16,588 nt of DNA, taken from JBBAGE01 sp041655055. GTDB lineage: Bacteria; Pseudomonadota; Alphaproteobacteria; Rhodobacterales; Rhodobacteraceae. The stretch is from positions 1-16,588 of the forward strand of contig JBBAGE010000036.1 in NCBI GenBank assembly GCA_041655055.1, given 5' to 3'. Both the position numbers and the translations under genes were made by a program. Positions 13,812-16,588 of this stretch are shown here, in pieces. How positions within the stretch are numbered: the first letter of the stretch is position 1; every line of letters starts with the position of its first letter. Under the pieces are notes generated by a model. The model was not told the DNA's origin, ran no database searches, and saw only the letters and a list, made by a program, of their open reading frames with translations.

Positions 13812-15548
13812 ATGTCTCGTGCCGCACATGAACAGGGGTTGCAGGAACTGGCCCGCACGCGCCGCAAATTTCGCGGCACGCTTTGGGCGGTGGGGCTGTT
13901 TTCGGTGTTCATCAACCTGTTGATGCTGACCGGCCCGCTGTTCATGCTTCAGGTCTATGACCGCGTGCTTGGATCACGGTCCGAGGCGACTTTGCTGGCC
14001 TTGGTCATTCTGGTTGCGTTTCTCTATCTGATGATGGGCCTGCTGGAAACGGTGCGCGGCCATGCGCTGGCGCGTGTTGGCGCCGGGTTTCAAAGCGCGC
14101 TCGATGCCCGGGTGTTTGCCGCGAATCTGCGCAAGGCGGCGCTGTCGCCCAACCCGTCCAGCGCGCCCAATTCGCTGCGCGATCTCGAAGCGGTGCAGCG
14201 GTTCATTTCATCGCCCGTTCTGGGCGCGATCTATGACTTTCCTTTCGTGCCGCTGTTTTTATTCGGCATCGCGCTGTTTCACCCCTGGCTTGGCATCATG
14301 GCGGTGGGCGGGGGCGCGCTTTTGGTGCTGCTGGCGCTGGGCAATCAGATGGCCAGCCGCGCGCCGCTGGCATCGGCCAATATCGCCGGGGCCAAGGCCG
14401 AACGCATGTCCGAACAATTGCGCAACGAGGCCGAATTGGTCCGCAGCCTTGGCCTGCAAAACGCGGCATTCCTGCGCTGGCGGCAATTGCGCGACGGGGC
14501 GCTAAGCGCATCGATCACCGCGCAGGACCGATCCGGCAGCTATCGCACCGCGTCGAAAACCTTTCGCCTGTTTTTGCAATCTGCGATTCTGGGCCTGGGC
14601 GCCTATCTGGTGTTGCAGCATGAAATCACCCCCGGCGCGATGATTGCGGCCTCGATCCTGCTGGGCCGGGCGCTGCAGCCGGTGGAAATCGTCATTGGCC
14701 AATGGTCGCTGATCGATCGCGCGCGCAAAGGCTGGCTGGATCTGGCCGATCTGCTGGGCGAAATCGCGCCCGAGGAATCGCGCACCGCCCTGCCCCGCCC
14801 CGAGGCTAACCTGTCGGTGCAGCAACTGACCGTCATCCCCCCCGGCGAGGCACAGGCCGCGCTGCGCATGGTCAGTTTCGATGCCAAACCCGGCCAGGCC
14901 ATCGGCGTGATCGGCGCAAGCGGCGCGGGCAAATCCACGCTGGCCCGCGCGATCACCGGCGTCTGGCGCGCGGCGGGCGGGCGTATTCGGCTCGATGGGG
15001 CGACGCTCGATCAATATGATCCCGAAGTGCTGGGCCGCCATATCGGTTATCTGCCGCAACGGGTGCAGCTTTTTGACGGAACGATCGCGGAAAACATCGC
15101 GCATCTGGCGCTGCAGCCCGATCCCGCCGCTGTGGTCAAGGCCGCCCGCGCCGCCGCCGCCCATGACATGATCCTGAAACTGCCCCAAGGCTATGACACG
15201 CCGGTCTCTGCATCGGGCGGGCGGCTGTCGGGCGGACAGATCCAGCGAATCGGGCTTGCGCGCGCGCTTTATGGTGACCCCGCGATCGTCGTGCTGGATG
15301 AGCCGAACTCGAACCTCGATAACGATGGATCGGTCGCGCTCAACGCCGCGATCCGGCAGTTGAAGGCCGATGGCAAGGCCGTGCTGATCATGGCCCACCG
15401 CCCCGCCGCGATTCAGGAATGCGACATGCTTTTGCTGCTGGATCAGGGCACGCGCAAGGCGTTCGGCCCGCGCGATCAGGTGCTGCGCAACATGGTGAAA
15501 AACAGTGGTGACATTTTGGGCAAGACCCAGCCGGGGGGTGTGACATGA
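13812..15548 (+). CDS. type I secretion ABC transporter (permease/ATPase, PrtD family)
   Basis: The 578-residue protein is the inner-membrane ATPase of a type I secretion system. The membrane half (about 20-300) has six hydrophobic segments and the PrtD-like stretch MLQVYDRVLGSRS (45-57). The nucleotide-binding half (about 335-560) has Walker A GASGAGKS (368-375), Q-loop Gln416 in LPQR, signature LSGGQ (472-476), Walker B VVLDEP with Glu497, and switch His529 in MAHRP, all intact. There is no N-terminal C39 peptidase domain, so it should not process double-glycine leaders; the family exports proteins with C-terminal signals such as RTX proteins. ATG 13812 is chosen over 13770 because it gives the family-like N-terminus and does not extend into the inverted repeats. 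Its last codons overlap the fusion-protein ATG (ATGA). The cargo is not in the window. Confidence 0.94.
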   Translation: MSRAAHEQGLQELARTRRKFRGTLWAVGLFSVFINLLMLTGPLFMLQVYDRVLGSRSEATLLALVILVAFLYLMMGLLETVRGHALARVGAGFQSALDARVFAANLRKAALSPNPSSAPNSLRDLEAVQRFISSPVLGAIYDFPFVPLFLFGIALFHPWLGIMAVGGGALLVLLALGNQMASRAPLASANIAGAKAERMSEQLRNEAELVRSLGLQNAAFLRWRQLRDGALSASITAQDRSGSYRTASKTFRLFLQSAILGLGAYLVLQHEITPGAMIAASILLGRALQPVEIVIGQWSLIDRARKGWLDLADLLGEIAPEESRTALPRPEANLSVQQLTVIPPGEAQAALRMVSFDAKPGQAIGVIGASGAGKSTLARAITGVWRAAGGRIRLDGATLDQYDPEVLGRHIGYLPQRVQLFDGTIAENIAHLALQPDPAAVVKAARAAAAHDMILKLPQGYDTPVSASGGRLSGGQIQRIGLARALYGDPAIVVLDEPNSNLDNDGSVALNAAIRQLKADGKAVLIMAHRPAAIQECDMLLLLDQGTRKAFGPRDQVLRNMVKNSGDILGKTQPGGVT

Positions 15549-16588
15549 ACACGCCCAAATGGTCGGCCAAACGGCCGGTGATCATCGGTCTGATCGTGCT
15601 TTTGGTGCTGGTCGGCGGCTTTGGCACCTGGGCCAGCCTCAGCACGATTTCCGGCGCCATCGTCGCCGCCGGCCAGATCGAGGTGGAACAGAACCGTCAG
15701 GTCGTCCAACATCCCGATGGCGGCGTGGTGTCCGAAATTCTGGTGGATGAGGGCCAATATGTCGAAGCGGGCGAGCCCCTGATCCGGCTGGACCCGACGC
15801 TTCTGGCGTCGCAATTTGCCATTGTCGAAGGCCAGTTGTTCGAGGTCATGGCCCGCCGCGCCCGGCTTGAGGCCGAACGCGCCCGGGCCGACGATATGGA
15901 ATTCGCCCCCGAATTGATCGAACTGGCCGCCAGCCGCGATGATGTCGCCCGGCTGATCGATGGCCAGTATCAATTGTTCAGCGCGCGCCGCATCACCGCC
16001 GAGCGTGAAAGCGAACAGCTCATGAATCAAACGGTGCAAATCCGCAACCAGATCGGCGGGCTTGAGGCACAGCATGCCGCCATGACCGAACAATTATCGC
16101 TGATCGAACAGGAACTTGCCGATCAGCAATCTCTGCTTGATCGCGGGCTGGCACAGGCAAGCCGGGTGCTGGCGCTGCGCCGCGAAGCCGCGGGGCTGGC
16201 CGGCAGTCTGGGGGAATTGACCGCATCCAAGGCCAGCGCGCAGGAACGGATCAGCGAAATCGAACTGGCGATCTTGAAACTGGAAACCGACCGCCAAGAG
16301 GATGCGATCACCCAGTTGCGCGACCTGCAGTTTACCGAGCTTGAACTGGCCGAACAGCGGCTGTCGCTGCGCGAACAACTGGCGCGGCTGGATATGCGCG
16401 CGCCGGTTGGGGGGATTGTCTATGACCTGAGCGTCTTTGCCACCCGCGCCGTGATCCGCCCCGCCGACCAGGTGATGTTCATCGTGCCGCAGGACCGCCC
16501 GCTGATCATTACCGCGCGGGTCGAACCGATCCATATCGACCGGGTGTTCGTGGGGCAGGATGTGGTGCTGCGCTTTCCGGCCTTTGAC
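15545..16588 (+). CDS. HlyD/PrtE-type membrane fusion protein (3' end outside window)
   Basis: The gene starts at ATG 15545, overlapping the exporter stop by four bases (ATGA), and stays open to the edge: 348 residues are present and about 80-100 C-terminal residues are expected to be missing. It is the periplasmic adaptor that links the ABC exporter to an outer-membrane TolC-type channel. A short cytoplasmic N-terminus (MNTPKWSAKRP) is followed by one membrane helix (about 11-32). HPDGGVVSEILVDEGQ (56-71) through LIRLDP is the first half of the lipoyl-like domain. Residues about 85-285 are Glu/Gln/Ala/Leu-rich and predicted coiled-coil hairpin. LDMRAPVGGIVYDLSVF (281-297) and PADQVMFIVPQDRPL are the second lipoyl half and start of the beta-barrel, closely resembling PrtE-type adaptors. 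The co-translation with the exporter supports one secretion complex. Confidence 0.93.
   Translation, partial: MNTPKWSAKRPVIIGLIVLLVLVGGFGTWASLSTISGAIVAAGQIEVEQNRQVVQHPDGGVVSEILVDEGQYVEAGEPLIRLDPTLLASQFAIVEGQLFEVMARRARLEAERARADDMEFAPELIELAASRDDVARLIDGQYQLFSARRITAERESEQLMNQTVQIRNQIGGLEAQHAAMTEQLSLIEQELADQQSLLDRGLAQASRVLALRREAAGLAGSLGELTASKASAQERISEIELAILKLETDRQEDAITQLRDLQFTELELAEQRLSLREQLARLDMRAPVGGIVYDLSVFATRAVIRPADQVMFIVPQDRPLIITARVEPIHIDRVFVGQDVVLRFPAFD

Noticed and set aside
14502..15398. Minus-strand open frame of 298 codons opposite the ABC exporter
   Set aside because: Shadow of a gene whose Walker and signature motifs are all intact.
1..16588. Mobile elements, CRISPR arrays, phage genes or toxin-antitoxin and defence systems
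   Set aside because: No transposase, integrase, repeat-spacer pattern or recognisable defence protein on either strand; all sizeable stretches are explained by housekeeping or export genes.

Overview
The window looks like chromosomal core sequence from an alphaproteobacterium, most likely of the Rhodobacteraceae/Roseobacteraceae group. This rests on GC-rich codon use, long shadow ORFs on both strands, and family assignments that fit that lineage (slt, dapA and smpB side by side, a PrtD-type exporter, a Rhodobacterales-style class A penicillin-binding protein). I see no IS element, phage gene, CRISPR array, tRNA or rRNA. Taxonomy is inferred from gene content, not from a marker search.

Layout. 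Positions 1-2248 (minus strand) hold a probable three-gene operon: an FAD oxidoreductase of the MnmC(o)/DAO type, a MOSC-domain protein, and a small lipoprotein cut by the left edge. Divergent from it, at 2298-2981, is mnmD, the methyltransferase half of the tRNA wobble-uridine enzyme that is fused to the oxidase in E. coli. A soluble lytic transglycosylase (minus) follows and faces away from dapA (plus), which is followed by smpB. A 4-helix cytochrome b561 (minus, GTG start) diverges from a plus-strand pair, sseA and a class I aminotransferase, that overlap by one base. An 11-bp perfect stem separates the aminotransferase from a convergent ammonium transporter gene. A 267-bp divergent spacer then leads to a bifunctional penicillin-binding protein, convergent with mlaA. 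The right end is a type I secretion operon: a PrtD-type ABC exporter whose stop overlaps the start of a HlyD-type fusion protein cut by the right edge.

Functional themes are envelope upkeep (lytic transglycosylase, penicillin-binding protein, MlaA, and DapA, which makes the diaminopimelate precursor), tRNA modification and ribosome rescue (MnmC-like/MnmD, SmpB), sulfur and amino-acid metabolism (SseA plus aminotransferase), ammonium uptake and protein export. Genes are packed tightly: convergent pairs are separated by 0, 3 and 5 bp.

I did not find a clearly new system. The observations most worth checking are the coupled aminotransferase/mercaptopyruvate sulfurtransferase pair, the split and divergent MnmC/MnmD pair with a MOSC partner, a TTAA-N7-TTAA CtrA-like site ahead of the first lipoprotein, and a cluster of overlapping inverted repeats in front of the secretion operon.
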